DNA from: Microcella alkaliphila
GTDB lineage: Bacteria > Actinomycetota > Actinomycetes > Actinomycetales > Microbacteriaceae
Assembly (NCBI RefSeq): GCF_002355395.1
Contig: NZ_AP017315.1
Coordinates: forward strand, 2,480,001 to 2,544,000
DNA: 64,000 nucleotides
Direction: 5' to 3'
Part shown: positions 35,398-44,740 of the stretch, in pieces
Numbering within the stretch: position 1 is the stretch's first letter
Layout: each line of letters starts with the position of its first letter
Notes under the pieces: generated by a model
What the model was told of the DNA's origin: nothing
The model's database searches: none
What the model saw: the letters and a program-made list of their open reading frames with translations, nothing else
Program-made: the position numbers and the translations under genes

Positions 35398-38300
35398 CTA
35401 CCGCACGCGCACGGTGACCGGTCGGCTCTCGGTGACCCCCGCCGCGTTCACGAACTCGGCGACGTATGTGTACGTGCCGGGCGCGCGATCTTCCGCGACG
35501 AACGAGACGCTCTGTGCGAGCGGCGTCTGCGCGACGAGCTCCTGCTCGTCAACGACATCGCCGTTCTCGAGCAGCCGGTACGACGTCGCGTTGGTTCCCC
35601 ACCACAGGTTCGTCGTCACCGTGTACGTCGATGCCTTGCCGTTGTGGTTCGTGTGACTGACGACGGGCACGCCCGGCGCAGCGTCACGAACGACGACGGT
35701 GACCGAGGTGGTGGCCGTCACCCCCGCGGCATTGATCAGCTCGCCCGTGAACACGTAGCGCCCGTTCGGCAATCCGCTGATGCAGGTCGACGCGAGCTGC
35801 GCATTCGGCGAATTCGGCGTCAGCAGTTGCTGATCGATGAGCTCGCCATCCTGATAGAGGCGATACACGCTGCCGTTCTCGCCCCACCACAGGTTCATCA
35901 TCACGGCGAAGTGACCGTCGGCGAGGCCGTAGTCCCAGCCGCTCGTCGTCGACAGGTTTCCGCGCGCCGGGGCGACCGTCGCGCCCTCGTCGGCGAAGAC
36001 CGTGATCGTCGCCGACACGGTCGACGTGAGCCCCTCGTTGTTCACCGCAGTGACCACCAGCGCGCGCTCGCCGACGAGGCCGTCCAGCGCAATGCTCGCA
36101 TCGGCAGCGACACGCTCGCCGTCGAAGGTGACCTCGACGGTCCGCACGCCAGACTCCGGGTCCGTGGCGACCACGTCGAGATCGAGCGCCGCCGACTCGG
36201 CGAGCAGAGCATCCTGCACGCCCGTGATGACCGGCGCCGACTCATCGGCCTCCGCCGTCGGCCCGCCCACGATCGCGACCGGCGGCATCGCCGGGCGCTC
36301 CATGTCGTGCCCGATGAAGAAGCTCGGGTGCGGCGGCTGGTTGTAGCTGACGTTCTGCCAGGCCACCGCCAGACGGTACTGCGAATCGTGCATGAGGGTG
36401 TGGATGCGCGTGTCGGTGACGTGCGGCGTCGCGTAGATGCGCAGCTCCGTCGAATCGATCGTCGGCCAGACGATCTCTTCGCGCCAGTCGCCGAACAGGT
36501 CGGCCTGCAGCACCGGGGTGCCCTTCGTGCCATTGATCGACATCACACCGTCGGGGCGGAACACCTCATCGATGGATTCGGTCTCCCAATTCCACTTCGT
36601 GATCGTCGGCTGGCCGCGGCTGATCGAGCCATCCCAATCGTGGTCGACAATCTCGCGCAGCGGATCGCCATCCCACCACGCCACAAAGTTCGCGGCCGGG
36701 ATGGTGGTCGAGATCAGTGAACCATCGGATGCACGCAGCTGCCCCACGGGACTGTTGAACGCGCCGTCACCGCCGATTGCCCAACCCTCGGCTCCGGGGA
36801 ACCGCGGGTCGATGTCGGCGGCCGCTGCGCGGCCCGTGTCACGGGTGGCGGGGATCGACCAGATGATCTCGCCGGTCTCGGCGTCGCGCATGGTGGCGCC
36901 GCGGTTGCCCGACTCCCCCATGCTCTCGTGCGCGCCGAAGACCTCGAGGCCCGCGCGGTCGGGAATCAGATTTCCGACGTGCAGGGCGTCGCCGTGGCCG
37001 AGGCCCGTGCTGTACAGCAGGGTGCCGTCGTGGTTGACGGTGGCCTGGCCAAAGATGATCTCGTCGCGTCCGTCGCCGTCAACGTCGGCGATTGACAGCT
37101 GGTGGTTGCCCTGCCCGTACAGCGCTCCAGCGCCCGGCGTGGTGTCCGAGTCGATGACCCAGCGCTCGACCAGTTGCTTGTCGACCACGTCGTAGGCGGC
37201 GAGCACCGTGCGCGTGTAGTAACCGCGGCTGAAGATGACGCTGGGCGTCTCTCCGTCGAGGTACGCGGTTCCGGCAAGGAACCGGTCGACCCGGTTACCG
37301 TAGGTGTCACCCCACGAGCCGACGTTGCCGCGCGGCGGCGTGTAGTCGATCGTGTGCAGCGCGCCACCGGTCTCACCGTCGAACAGGGTGAGGAACTCGG
37401 GGCCGCTCAGGATGTACCCACCGCTGTTGCGGAAGTCGGCGTCGGGGTTGCCGATGACGACACCCTGCCCGTCGACGGTCGCGTCGGCGGTCTTCAACAC
37501 CAGCTCGGCCTTGCCGTCGCCGTCGTAGTCGAATGCCTGCAGCATCGTGTAGTGCGCACCGGCGCGGATGTTGCGACCCATGTCAATGCGCCACAGTTGC
37601 TCGCCCTCCATCGTGTAGGCGTCGATGAGCATGTTGCCCGTGTACCCGCTCTGCGAGTTATCGCGCTGGTTCGACGGCGCCCAGATGAGGATGAACTCGT
37701 ACTGCCCGTCGCCCGTCAGGTCGGCAACGGTGGCGTCACCCGCCGAGTAGGTGAACTGCTGCCCGCCGGGCACCGTTCCCCCCTCGGGCTTGTTCAGCGG
37801 GATCGGGAAGTAGGTCTCGTCCCACACGCCGAACGTCTCGGTTGCGGTGACCTCGCGATCCCCCTGGATGCTCGTGACGAGATACGTGGAGGTGGTGTCC
37901 CCCGCAGCGTCCAGCAGGTTTGTCGACGCGGTGATCGGCGCATCCGTGATCTTCACACCGTCTCGGTAGACGTGGAAGCCGAGGTCCGGATCGTCGGTGC
38001 CGAGCAGTCGCCACGAGACGAGGACGCCCTCGTCCACGGGCAGGGCCGCCGGCGAGCGATCGAGGTACTCGGTCTGGCGCTGAAGCACCGTTGCCGCCTC
38101 TGACTGCAGCACCGCTGACGCCTCGGACGATCCGCCCTCGTTGACCGCGATCACGCGGTAGAAGAACGACAGCGCCGTCAAGATGTCGGTGTCGGAATAC
38201 GAGGCGGATGCACTCTCGCCGACGGTCAGGAACGGCCCGTCCACGCGCGGCGCACGCTGCACGAGGTAGTAACGCGCCCCCTCGACCGGCGCCCATGACA

Positions 38301-39528
38301 GCTCGACAAGGTTCTTGTCGATGTCGGTGACGGCAAGCCCGCTCGGGGCCTCGGGAGCATCCACGTCGGGGTTGATCAGGCCGACCGGCAGCTCGTCGGA
38401 CGGGACCGACTGGCGGCCGTCGTCAGCGAGGGCCACCACCGCGTAGCGATAGTCGCGACCGAGCCGGGCGGTGGAATCGGTGAAGCTCGACTCGGCCGTC
38501 TCGCCGAGCACTGTCGCGCGCGCGTCACCCTCACCCGTGCGCAGCACCCTGTAGGTGACGTCCTCGGCCGGATCCCACGCAAGCGTGACGCTCGATGGGT
38601 CGGTGCTGAGATCGAGACTTGTCACGGCGAGGCCCGTCGGCGCGAGCAGGGTCGGGATGATCGAGATGCCGTTGAAGCGTGACGAGTTGCCGCCGATGAG
38701 CACATTCAACTGCCCGTCGGTCACGGTGATGGAACCGTGGTCGACCTCGGTGACGAAACCCGAGGCGGCATTGCCGTTGCTGCTGGGCTGTCCTTCGAAG
38801 GCGAAGGTCGTCTGACTGGAGGCGATGGTGTCGCCGCTCCAGGTACGAACGTCGTAGGTGCCGTTGGGCACGTCGACGAGCAGTTCGAACGGCGCCCCCG
38901 AGATCACGAAGTCGCGGATCATGTCGCCGAGCTCGCCCGGTTCGGCACCGCGGAGTCGATCGTTGAGGCCCGAGACATTCGCGAAGCCGAAACCGCGCTC
39001 GGGCGTATACGTCATGGACCGGTCGAGCGCTGTCCATCCCGGCGCCACGGGCGCGCCGACGGGGCCGGCGTCGAGGAGGATGCCGCTGAACTCGCTGTCG
39101 TCATCGGCAGGCGGTGCGGTCGGAACGAATTCGAGCCCGTTGAGCCGGATCGAATTGCCGGAGATGCGCACGATCACATGTCCGCCCTCGGCGACAATCG
39201 ACCCGCGACTGACCTCCGCGACGAGGCCGGATGCGACCTGTCCTCCGCCGAGCGAAACACCGTCGACCTCGAAGCTCGTGTTGCTCGAGGCGATGGTGTC
39301 GCCGCTCCAGGTGCGCAGGTCGTAGGAACCGTCGGGAAGGTCAATGCGAACCTCGAAGGGCGCGCCCGAAATGACGAAGTCACCGGTCATGGCACCGAGT
39401 TCGCCCGGCTGTACGCCGCGGTTTCGGTCGTCGAGGCCGGTGGTCGTCACGAATCCATAGCCGCGCTCAGCGGTGTACGCCATCGTGCGATCGAGCGGCT
39501 GGAAGCCGGGTGCGACGGGCGGTGCCAC
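35398..39528 (-). CDS. Multidomain rhamnogalacturonan lyase (PL11), without its original translation start
   Basis: 1376 residues. Two ~140-residue carbohydrate-binding-like repeats (each with PVAPG, LDR, YDLRTWSGDTIASS-like cores) are followed by two fibronectin-III-like domains (about 295-480), the PL11 lyase (about 490-1085) and an Ig-like domain plus two ~90-residue C-terminal repeats (NLWWG ... NAAGVT). The lyase has calcium-loop-like DLTGDGQYE, DYDGDGKAE and DVDGDGRDE and the RGYYTRTVLAAYDV segment. The enzyme cleaves the rhamnogalacturonan I backbone outside the cell. There is no signal peptide: the best ribosome site and GTG (39556) are in another frame that stops after 29 codons. So the export signal is lost or missing from the assembly. 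Confidence 0.85.
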   Translation of the reverse strand: MAPPVAPGFQPLDRTMAYTAERGYGFVTTTGLDDRNRGVQPGELGAMTGDFVISGAPFEVRIDLPDGSYDLRTWSGDTIASSNTSFEVDGVSLGGGQVASGLVAEVSRGSIVAEGGHVIVRISGNSIRLNGLEFVPTAPPADDDSEFSGILLDAGPVGAPVAPGWTALDRSMTYTPERGFGFANVSGLNDRLRGAEPGELGDMIRDFVISGAPFELLVDVPNGTYDVRTWSGDTIASSQTTFAFEGQPSSNGNAASGFVTEVDHGSITVTDGQLNVLIGGNSSRFNGISIIPTLLAPTGLAVTSLDLSTDPSSVTLAWDPAEDVTYRVLRTGEGDARATVLGETAESSFTDSTARLGRDYRYAVVALADDGRQSVPSDELPVGLINPDVDAPEAPSGLAVTDIDKNLVELSWAPVEGARYYLVQRAPRVDGPFLTVGESASASYSDTDILTALSFFYRVIAVNEGGSSEASAVLQSEAATVLQRQTEYLDRSPAALPVDEGVLVSWRLLGTDDPDLGFHVYRDGVKITDAPITASTNLLDAAGDTTSTYLVTSIQGDREVTATETFGVWDETYFPIPLNKPEGGTVPGGQQFTYSAGDATVADLTGDGQYEFILIWAPSNQRDNSQSGYTGNMLIDAYTMEGEQLWRIDMGRNIRAGAHYTMLQAFDYDGDGKAELVLKTADATVDGQGVVIGNPDADFRNSGGYILSGPEFLTLFDGETGGALHTIDYTPPRGNVGSWGDTYGNRVDRFLAGTAYLDGETPSVIFSRGYYTRTVLAAYDVVDKQLVERWVIDSDTTPGAGALYGQGNHQLSIADVDGDGRDEIIFGQATVNHDGTLLYSTGLGHGDALHVGNLIPDRAGLEVFGAHESMGESGNRGATMRDAETGEIIWSIPATRDTGRAAAADIDPRFPGAEGWAIGGDGAFNSPVGQLRASDGSLISTTIPAANFVAWWDGDPLREIVDHDWDGSISRGQPTITKWNWETESIDEVFRPDGVMSINGTKGTPVLQADLFGDWREEIVWPTIDSTELRIYATPHVTDTRIHTLMHDSQYRLAVAWQNVSYNQPPHPSFFIGHDMERPAMPPVAIVGGPTAEADESAPVITGVQDALLAESAALDLDVVATDPESGVRTVEVTFDGERVAADASIALDGLVGERALVVTAVNNEGLTSTVSATITVFADEGATVAPARGNLSTTSGWDYGLADGHFAVMMNLWWGENGSVYRLYQDGELIDQQLLTPNSPNAQLASTCISGLPNGRYVFTGELINAAGVTATTSVTVVVRDAAPGVPVVSHTNHNGKASTYTVTTNLWWGTNATSYRLLENGDVVDEQELVAQTPLAQSVSFVAEDRAPGTYTYVAEFVNAAGVTESRPVTVRVR

Positions 39529-39553
39529 GCGGGGGGCGGGAAACGGGGGAATC

Positions 39554-39569
39554 CACGAAAAAACTCCTT
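39554..39569 (-). promoter_or_regulatory. Strong ribosome site and orphan GTG upstream of PL11
   Basis: AAGGAG (39564-39569), seven bases, then GTG (39556-39554) is the best initiation site near PL11, but the frame it opens (starting MDSPVSRPPR) is +1 relative to the lyase and ends after 29 codons. It most likely is the authentic start of the gene before the signal-peptide region was lost. Confidence 0.6.
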
Positions 39570-39670
39570 GAGACGTCGTTGACTAAGGACGGCGTGGCGG
39601 GATCCGCGTTCCCCGTCGACACTCTGCCGCGCCAGCCGCCGTCGATGTCGGGCCGGAACCGTGACAGAGT

Positions 39671-39685
39671 GGGAAAACGCATTCC
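39671..39685. promoter_or_regulatory. LacI-type operator, site 3 (PL11 side)
   Basis: GGGAAAACGCATTCC, in the 361-bp gap between divergent PL11 and the second Gfo/Idh gene. About 115 bp upstream of the orphan PL11 GTG. Confidence 0.65.
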
Positions 39686-39794
39686 ACTACGGAATGATCG
39701 TTACACCCGCGGCGTGATTGCGCAACCCCACGCGCCCCCTCGCCGCAATGCCTGGCCGTGTCGCGCGGCGGCCACGGGCGCGCCACGCCGGGGT

Positions 39795-39824
39795 GTTGCG
39801 CCGGTGACGCACCTGCCCTACACT
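39795..39824 (+). promoter_or_regulatory. Predicted promoter of the Gfo/Idh-DUF993-GH51-GH35 operon
   Basis: TTGCGC, 18 bases, TACACT, directly followed by the LacI-type operator at 39827, which would cover the transcription start. The rest of this 361-bp gap shows no gene. Confidence 0.45.
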
Positions 39825-39826
39825 GC

Positions 39827-39841
39827 GGTAAACGCTTTCCC
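39827..39841. promoter_or_regulatory. LacI-type operator, site 4 (operon side)
   Basis: GGTAAACGCTTTCCC, near-palindromic, overlapping the predicted start of transcription of the plus-strand operon. Confidence 0.7.
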
Positions 39842-39889
39842 ATCCGGGTGGTGCTCACACCCTCCCGGCCGCACCAGAAAGAGCCACAC

Positions 39890-41056
39890 GTGTCAGAGTC
39901 GACAATCGGAATCATCATGAACGGCGCCAGCGGGCGCATGGGCTACCGCCAGCATCTGGTGCGCTCGATCCTCGCGATTCGCGAGCAGGGCGGTGTCGAA
40001 CTCGCCGACGGACGCCGCGTGCAGGTGCGCCCCCTCCTCGTGGGGCGCAGTGAAGAGAAGCTCGCCGAGCTGGCGAAGCGTCACGACATTCCTGACTACA
40101 CGACCAGCCTCGACGAGGCTCTCGCCGACCCCACCTGGCAGATCTACGGCGACTTTCTCGTGACCAAGGCCCGCGCCGCCGCCATCAAGAAGGCCATCGC
40201 CGCGGGAAAGGCGATCTATACCGAGAAGCCGACCGCCGAAAACTACGACGACGCGCTCGAGCTCGCCCGACTCGCCTCCGAGGCGGGCGTCAAGAACGGC
40301 GTCGTGCACGACAAGCTGTATCTGCCCGGCCTGCAGAAGTTGAAGCGCCTTGTCGACTCCGGCTTCTTCGGTCAGATCCTCAGCGTGCGGGGTGAGTTCG
40401 GCTATTGGGTGTTCGAGGGCGACTGGCACCCCGCGCAGCGGCCGAGCTGGAATTACCGCGCGGAGGACGGTGGCGGCATCACCGTCGACATGTTCCCGCA
40501 CTGGAGCTACGTACTCGAGAACATCTTCGGTCGCGTCGAGTCCGTCTATGCCCGAGCCGTCACGCACATCCAGGCACGCGTCGATGAACAGGGTCGCCCC
40601 TACCCGGCCACCGCCGACGACGCGGCGTACGCGATCTTCGAGCTTGAGGGCGGCATCGTCGCGCAACTCAACTCGAGTTGGGCCGTGCGGGTCAACCGCG
40701 ACGAGCTCGTCGAGTTCCAGGTCGACGGCACGCACGGCTCCGCGGTCGTCGGCCTCTTCGGCTGCAAGATTCAACCGCGCAACGCGACGCCGAAGCCGGT
40801 ATGGAACCCCGACCTCGTCGACGAGATCGACTACGCCTCGACCTGGCTCGACGTGCCGACGAACGAGGTGTTCGAGAACGGCTTCAAGACGCAGTGGGAA
40901 GATTTCATCCGCCACGTCGTCAACGACGCTCCCCACCACTACGACTTCCTCGCCGGTGCGCGCGGCATGCTGCTGGCCGAGAAAGGCCTCGAGTCGTCGC
41001 GCTCGGGTCGTCGCGTCGACCTGCCCACCATCAGCGTCTCGGGCGCGCGCGTCTAG
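39890..41056 (+). CDS. Gfo/Idh/MocA family oxidoreductase (2)
   Basis: 388 residues from GTG 39890 with AGAAAG just upstream. Atypical N-terminus STIGIIMNGASGRMGYRQHL (dinucleotide loop of the Gfo group), TEKPTAENYDDAL (EKP motif), GVVHDKLYLPGLQKLKRL and GGGITVDMFPHWSYVLENIF. The group occurs with DUF993 and xylose-isomerase-like proteins in actinobacteria; a 3-keto-sugar or inositol-like substrate is possible but unproven. First gene of a four- or five-gene operon. Confidence 0.88.
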   Translation: MSESTIGIIMNGASGRMGYRQHLVRSILAIREQGGVELADGRRVQVRPLLVGRSEEKLAELAKRHDIPDYTTSLDEALADPTWQIYGDFLVTKARAAAIKKAIAAGKAIYTEKPTAENYDDALELARLASEAGVKNGVVHDKLYLPGLQKLKRLVDSGFFGQILSVRGEFGYWVFEGDWHPAQRPSWNYRAEDGGGITVDMFPHWSYVLENIFGRVESVYARAVTHIQARVDEQGRPYPATADDAAYAIFELEGGIVAQLNSSWAVRVNRDELVEFQVDGTHGSAVVGLFGCKIQPRNATPKPVWNPDLVDEIDYASTWLDVPTNEVFENGFKTQWEDFIRHVVNDAPHHYDFLAGARGMLLAEKGLESSRSGRRVDLPTISVSGARV

Positions 41057-41065
41057 GTATCGCCG

Positions 41066-42277
41066 ATGTCCCACCTCACCCTTCTGGCCGCCGACGGATC
41101 GGCGCGTACGACCGAGTTGCGAGAGACCCTCGCCACGGCGCGACCCTCGGCGCCGCTCCGCTCGCGCGTCGCCTACGCGGCCGCCCACGTCGTTCCGAAG
41201 ACCGCATCGGAAACGGTGCCCGGGCATCCCGCCGACATCGACTGGGACGCGACGCTCGCCTTCCGGCACGAGGTGTGGTCGTGGGGTCTCGGCGTCGCCG
41301 ACGCCATGGACACGGCTCAGCGCAACATGGGCCTCGACGCTGCGGCCACCCGCGAGCTGATCGGCCGCAGCGCCACCGAGGCAGCGTCAGTGAACGGTTC
41401 CCTCGTCGTTGGTGTCAACACCGACCACATCGGCGACGAGGTGATTTCTCTCCCCGCCGTGATCGACGCCTATCGCGAGCAGCTCGCGTTCGTCGAGCAG
41501 ACCGGCGCGGGTGCGGTGCTCATGGCGAGCCGGCACCTCGCGCGCGTCGCCGAGGGCCCCGACGACTACCGTCGCGTCTACAACGCCGTGCTCGAGTCGG
41601 CCACCACCCCGGTGGTGTTGCACTGGCTCGGCACCGCCTTCGACCCGCAGCTCGAGGGGTACTTCGGGTCGAGCGACCAGACCCAGGCTGCGGGCACGAT
41701 GCTCGCGATCATCGCCGACAACGTTGACGTCGTGGCCGGCGTCAAGATGAGCCTGCTCGACGCTGACGCCGAGATCGCGGTGCGCCGACGGCTGCCCGAC
41801 AGCGCTCGCATGTTCACCGGCGACGACTTCAACTACGTCTCGCTCATCGAGGGCGACGAGCACGGCTACTCAGATGCCCTGCTCGGCGCCTTCGCGGCCC
41901 TCGCGCCCCTCGCGTCCACCGCCATCCAGGCCCTCGATGCCGGAGACACGGCCACATACCGCCGCGTGCTCGGGCCGACCGAAGAGCTATCTCGGCACAT
42001 CTTCGCGGCCCCCACCTTCTACTACAAGACGGGGATCGCGTTCATGTCGTGGCTGAATGGTCACCAGAGCGCCTTCCGAATGGTCGGCGGCCTCCACGCG
42101 GCGCGCAGCCTGCCGCACCTGTCGCGCATCGTCGAGCTGGCCAACGCCGCCGGGGCTCTCACTCAGCCCGAGCTGGCGGCCGAACGCTGGCACGCCATGC
42201 TGGCGCTGAACGGCATCGCGACGCTCGCCTCGCCGTCGTCGCCTCCCGTCCACACCCTCGCGAGCGCCGCCGTATGA
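41066..42277 (+). CDS. DUF993 / dihydrodipicolinate-synthase-like family protein
   Basis: 403 residues, 9 bp after the oxidoreductase. A TIM-barrel aldolase-like core can be seen: DATLAFRHEVWSWGLGVADAMD, GVNTDHIGDEVISLPAVIDAY, AVLMASRHLARVAEGPDDY, VVLHWLGTAFDPQLEGYFG, VDVVAGVKMSLLD (possible Schiff-base Lys in GVKMS) and FTGDDFNYVSLIEGD. Activity not established; its constant partners suggest an aldolase- or hydrolase-type step on an oxidised sugar. Confidence 0.82.
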   Translation: MSHLTLLAADGSARTTELRETLATARPSAPLRSRVAYAAAHVVPKTASETVPGHPADIDWDATLAFRHEVWSWGLGVADAMDTAQRNMGLDAAATRELIGRSATEAASVNGSLVVGVNTDHIGDEVISLPAVIDAYREQLAFVEQTGAGAVLMASRHLARVAEGPDDYRRVYNAVLESATTPVVLHWLGTAFDPQLEGYFGSSDQTQAAGTMLAIIADNVDVVAGVKMSLLDADAEIAVRRRLPDSARMFTGDDFNYVSLIEGDEHGYSDALLGAFAALAPLASTAIQALDAGDTATYRRVLGPTEELSRHIFAAPTFYYKTGIAFMSWLNGHQSAFRMVGGLHAARSLPHLSRIVELANAAGALTQPELAAERWHAMLALNGIATLASPSSPPVHTLASAAV

Positions 42278-43152
42278 GCACGACGTCGCGCCTGTCGCTG
42301 AACCAGGCCACGATCAAGCACGCCGACCTCGAGACGGCGCTGACCGTCACGCGCGAGGCCGGCATCGAGAGCATTGGCTTGTGGCGCGAACCGGTCGCCG
42401 AGGTCGGTCTCGAGGTGGCCTGCCGCATGCTCGCCGACTCGGGCCTGCGCTTCTCCTCCCTGTGTCGGGGCGGCTTCTTCACCGTCGAGAAGGAGCCGTC
42501 CCGGCGTGACGCCCTCGACGAGGTGCGTCGCGCGATCGACGAGACGGCGGCGCTGCACGCGGCGGGCGCCGAGGGCTCGGCCCCCGTGCTCGTGATCGTT
42601 GCCGGCGGCCTGCCCGAGGGGTCGCGCGATCTCGCCGGTGCCCGCGCGCGCGTCTCGGAGGCGATCGCCGCCGTCGCGCCGCATGCACGAGCATCCGGTG
42701 TTCAACTGGCGATCGAGGCGCTGCACCCGATGTATGTCTCTGACCGCGCCGTCGTCTCGACGCTCGGGCAGGCCCTCGACCTCGCCGAAGCGTTCGATCC
42801 GGACGTCGTCGGCGTCGTGATCGACAGCTTCCACGTGTTCTGGGACCCGCAGCTCCTGCCGCAGATTCGTCGGGCCGGGCGCGGCCGTCGCATCGCCAGC
42901 TACCAGGTGTGCGACTGGGCGACGCCGCTGCCCGCCGACGCCCTGCTCGCCCGCCACTATCCGGGCGACGGGGTGATTGACTTCGGCAGCATGACCCGCG
43001 AGGTCGAACAGGCCGGCTACCGCGGCGATATCGAGGTCGAACTCTTCAACGCCGACATCTGGGCGACGCCGTTCGCCGAGGTCGCTCGACGCACCCGCGA
43101 GAGCTTCGCCGAGGCCGTCACGCCCTATATGTTGTCTACAACCGCAAAATAG
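42274..43152 (+). CDS. Sugar phosphate isomerase/epimerase (xylose-isomerase-like TIM barrel)
   Basis: 292 residues from ATG 42274, overlapping the DUF993 stop (ATGA). AP-endonuclease-2-fold features: LNQATIKHADLETALTV, SLCRGGFFTVEK, LAIEALHPM (metal Glu), VVIDSFHVFWDP (Asp/His), YPGDGVIDF and GDIEVELFNADIW. Third enzyme of the oxidoreductase-DUF993-isomerase set. Confidence 0.88.
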   Translation: MSTTSRLSLNQATIKHADLETALTVTREAGIESIGLWREPVAEVGLEVACRMLADSGLRFSSLCRGGFFTVEKEPSRRDALDEVRRAIDETAALHAAGAEGSAPVLVIVAGGLPEGSRDLAGARARVSEAIAAVAPHARASGVQLAIEALHPMYVSDRAVVSTLGQALDLAEAFDPDVVGVVIDSFHVFWDPQLLPQIRRAGRGRRIASYQVCDWATPLPADALLARHYPGDGVIDFGSMTREVEQAGYRGDIEVELFNADIWATPFAEVARRTRESFAEAVTPYMLSTTAK

Positions 43153-43225
43153 CAGGCGGATGCACGGCGGCCGTCACGGTCGCCGCTCACGCCCCTGCCC
43201 CGTCACCGCCGACAGGGAAGCCTTC

Positions 43226-44740
43226 ATGACCTCCACCGCCCGCATCACCGTCCACCCCTCCTTCGTGCGGGGACACATCGACCGACGCATCTTCGGCTCG
43301 TTCGTGGAACACCTCGGTCGCGCTGTCTACACCGGCATCTACGAGCCCGGCCACCCCACCGCCGATGCCGACGGCTTTCGCGGGGACGTCGCCGAACTGA
43401 CGCGCGAACTCGGCACGACCGTCGTGCGCTACCCCGGCGGCAACTTCGTCAGCAACTACATCTGGGAGGACGGCGTCGGGCCCCGGGACGACCGCCCGAG
43501 CCGCATCGACCTCGCCTGGCGCACGATCGAGCCGAACGAGATCGGCACCGACGAGTTCGTGGCGTGGACGAGGAAGACCGGCACGGAGCCGATGATGGCC
43601 GTGAACCTGGGCACCCGCGGCGCGGCCGAAGCGGCCGCGCTCGTCGAGTACTGCAACACTCCGGGCGGCACCACGTGGTCGGAGCTGCGCCGCCGCAACG
43701 GCTACGACGAACCGCACGCGATTCGCCTGTGGTGCCTCGGCAACGAAATGGACGGGCCGTGGCAGATCGGCCACAAGACGGCCGACGACTACGGCAAGAT
43801 CGCGAGCCAAGCCGCCCAGGCGATGCGCCGGGTCGACCCCACGATCGAGTTCGTCGCCTGCGGCAGCTCGTCGCGCGAGATGGACACGTTCGGCGAGTGG
43901 GAGCGCGTCGTGCTCGAGCACACCTTCGACGACGTCGACTACATCTCGGTGCACGCCTACTACCAAGAACGCGACGGCGACCGGCAGAGCTTCCTCGCGA
44001 GCGGCGCCAGTTTCGAGGCGTTCATGCACGAGGTCATCGCGACGGCCGACGCCGTGGCCGCCCGTCGCCACTCGGACAAGCGCATCCGTCTGTCCGTCGA
44101 CGAATGGAACGTCTGGTACATCGACAACTTCGCCGGGGAAGACAACCTCGCCCTGCTCGAGCAGCCGCGCCTCATCGAAGACGTGTATTCGACGATCGAC
44201 GCCGTCGTCGTCGGTGACCTGCTGGGCACCCTGCTGCGCAATGCCGACCGCGTCGCAATCGCCTGCCTCGCGCAGCTCGTCAACGTGATCGCGCCGATCA
44301 TGACCGAGCCCGGCGGAGAAGCGTGGCGCCAGACGACCTTCTACCCGATCGCGCTGCTCGCGCAGCACGCCACCGGCGTCGCCCTGGATGCGCGCAGCGA
44401 CTCCCCCACGCTCGTCACGGCCAAGCACGGCGAGGTCGACGCGGTCTCGACCGTCGTCACCTGGAACGCCGACGCCGGTGAGCTCGTCGTCGGCCTCACC
44501 AACCGCTCGACCGAGCCGGTCGAGGTCACGATCGATCACGTGGGATTCGTCGATGCGTCACTCTCCGACGCGCGCGTCATCGTCGCCGACCACGAGGGGC
44601 CCCGCCACACCGCTGAGTCGGCGCGCGCCGCTGAGCCGCAGCCGCTCGACGGGGTGAGCGTCCACGACGCCGCGACCACGCTGACGGTGCCCGCCGAAAG
44701 CTGGAGCTTCCTGCGGATCGCCGCCCGCGCATCCGCATGA
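43226..44740 (+). CDS. Alpha-L-arabinofuranosidase (GH51)
   Basis: 504 residues from ATG 43226 (GGGAAG upstream). FGSFVEHLGRAVYTGIYEPGH at the N-terminus, YPGGNFVSNYIWEDGVGP, acid/base Glu in WCLGNEMDGPW, nucleophile Glu in LSVDEWNVWY, and a C-terminal beta domain (from about 375). No signal peptide, so it works inside the cell on imported arabino-oligosaccharides. The released arabinose feeds the ara operon at 60-64 kb. It overlaps GH35 by 4 bp (ATGA). Confidence 0.95.
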   Translation: MTSTARITVHPSFVRGHIDRRIFGSFVEHLGRAVYTGIYEPGHPTADADGFRGDVAELTRELGTTVVRYPGGNFVSNYIWEDGVGPRDDRPSRIDLAWRTIEPNEIGTDEFVAWTRKTGTEPMMAVNLGTRGAAEAAALVEYCNTPGGTTWSELRRRNGYDEPHAIRLWCLGNEMDGPWQIGHKTADDYGKIASQAAQAMRRVDPTIEFVACGSSSREMDTFGEWERVVLEHTFDDVDYISVHAYYQERDGDRQSFLASGASFEAFMHEVIATADAVAARRHSDKRIRLSVDEWNVWYIDNFAGEDNLALLEQPRLIEDVYSTIDAVVVGDLLGTLLRNADRVAIACLAQLVNVIAPIMTEPGGEAWRQTTFYPIALLAQHATGVALDARSDSPTLVTAKHGEVDAVSTVVTWNADAGELVVGLTNRSTEPVEVTIDHVGFVDASLSDARVIVADHEGPRHTAESARAAEPQPLDGVSVHDAATTLTVPAESWSFLRIAARASA

